Below, piece after piece: positions 6,508 to 6,988 of a stretch of DNA of 6,988 bases (position 1 is the stretch's first letter; each line of letters begins with the position of its first letter). The position numbers and the translations under genes are program-made. Origin of the DNA: Treponema sp. (GTDB lineage Bacteria; Spirochaetota; Spirochaetia; Treponematales; Treponemataceae); assembly GCA_016293005.1 (NCBI GenBank), contig JAEDFA010000068.1, forward strand, positions 1-6,988. The letters run 5' to 3'. The notes beneath the pieces are model-generated. The model did no database searches. It saw only the letters and a program-made list of their open reading frames with translations, and was not told where the DNA came from.

Positions 6508-6522
6508 TCTAATTTATAGGAT
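6494..6522 (+). promoter_or_regulatory. Candidate alaS promoter overlapping the preceding gene's end
   Basis: A perfect TTGACA (6494-6499) lies in the last codons of the preceding gene. TAGGAT (6517-6522, 4 of 6 to TATAAT) is exactly 17 bp downstream and 9 nt before the alaS ATG. The same bases contain AGGA, which could instead serve as the ribosome binding site (10-11 nt spacing). The -10 and Shine-Dalgarno readings compete: if TAGGAT is the -10, the AGGA is not in the mRNA. Confidence 0.45.
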
Positions 6523-6531
6523 ATAAAAATT

Positions 6532-6988
6532 ATGACAGCAAATGATTTACGCTCAATCTATATTGAGTTTTTTAAGAGTAAAAATCACGCAGAAATTTCT
6601 GGTCAGTCTTTGATTCCAGAAAATGATCCGTCTGTTTTGTTTACAACTGCCGGTATGCATCCTCTTGTTCCTTATTTACTTGGAGAAAAACATCCTGCGG
6701 GAACTCGTCTGACAGATTATCAAAAATGTATACGCACCGGTGATATTGATGAAGTTGGAGACCCATCTCATTTGACTTGTTTTGAAATGCTTGGAAACTG
6801 GTCTCTCGGTGATTATTTTAAAAAAGAATCCATAGCTTTTTCTTATGAATTTTTAACTTCTCCAAAATGGCTTGGTCTTGATCCTCGAAAAATTTCTGTT
6901 ACAGTTTTTGCTGGTGACGAAAATGCTCCACGAGATGAAGAAGCCGCAACTTTTTGGAAAGAAAATGGGATGCCTGAAGATAAAATTG
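6532..6988 (+). CDS. alaS: Alanyl-tRNA synthetase, first 152 codons (cut by window edge)
   Basis: AlaRS charges tRNA-Ala with alanine in the cytoplasm. The visible part is the beginning of the class II catalytic core. NDPSVLFTTAGMHPLVPYL (31-49) matches the canonical NDPTLLFTNAGM motif, and FEMLGNWSLGDYFK (84-97) is the hallmark motif 2 region of AlaRS. Between them the usual long RAGGKHNDLENVG-type loop is compact, reading CIRTGDIDEVGD (66-77), as in shortened AlaRS forms I recall from mycoplasmas and some spirochaetes. The usual HHTFFEM reads HLTCFEM (80-86), a small divergence. The start at 6532 is the first Met of the alignable region; an AGGA lies 10-11 nt before it. It follows the 519-residue gene by 24 bp. 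The editing and C-terminal domains lie beyond the window, so whether this is the short form cannot be confirmed. Confidence 0.96.
   Translation, partial: MTANDLRSIYIEFFKSKNHAEISGQSLIPENDPSVLFTTAGMHPLVPYLLGEKHPAGTRLTDYQKCIRTGDIDEVGDPSHLTCFEMLGNWSLGDYFKKESIAFSYEFLTSPKWLGLDPRKISVTVFAGDENAPRDEEAATFWKENGMPEDKI

Overview
The window looks like chromosomal core sequence from a spirochaete of the genus Treponema or a close relative. The reasons are an A+T-rich base composition, a GroEL whose N-terminus (starting [20 protein letters not shown]) closely resembles treponemal GroEL as I remember it, a compact AlaRS N-terminus, and a large membrane-anchored protein that resembles nothing in the common proteobacterial or firmicute families. 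No database search was possible, so the genus is an inference.

Layout. Positions 1-291 (minus strand) carry the first 97 codons of an RNase HI gene (rnhA), cut by the left edge. A 167-bp A+T-rich divergent region follows and holds promoter candidates for both directions plus two overlapping inverted repeats just before groEL. groEL (459-2087) stands alone, without groES, and is closed by a strong intrinsic terminator (2157-2196). Next comes a complete D/L-methionine ABC importer: metN (ATPase, 2274-3311), metI (permease, 3340-4002) and metQ (substrate-binding lipoprotein, 4120-4920). metN and metI are tightly linked, while metQ has its own promoter (TTGACA at 4033) and a 5' leader with a hairpin. 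The 519-residue gene at 4948-6507 encodes an N-terminally membrane-anchored protein with an acidic DxDGDxxDD loop and two similar Trp/Gly-rich beta-type segments; its function is unknown. The right edge cuts alanyl-tRNA synthetase (alaS, from 6532) after 152 codons.

How they work together: MetN, MetI and MetQ form one transporter at the inner membrane. MetQ should be lipid-anchored on the outer face of that membrane, delivering methionine to MetI, with MetN hydrolysing ATP and its C-terminal NIL domain sensing internal methionine. GroEL, RNase HI and AlaRS are housekeeping genes with no obvious link to the transporter.

The most interesting signal is a split in translation-start architecture. 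groEL and metQ have leaders of about 50 nt, hairpins and strong AAGAGGT-type ribosome binding sites. rnhA, metN, the 519-residue gene and possibly alaS have promoter -10 elements only 6-11 nt before the start codon, and the first three lack any Shine-Dalgarno, which points to leaderless or nearly leaderless mRNAs. No mobile element, CRISPR array, RNA gene or long unexplained gap was seen; both intergenic stretches over 150 bp are accounted for.
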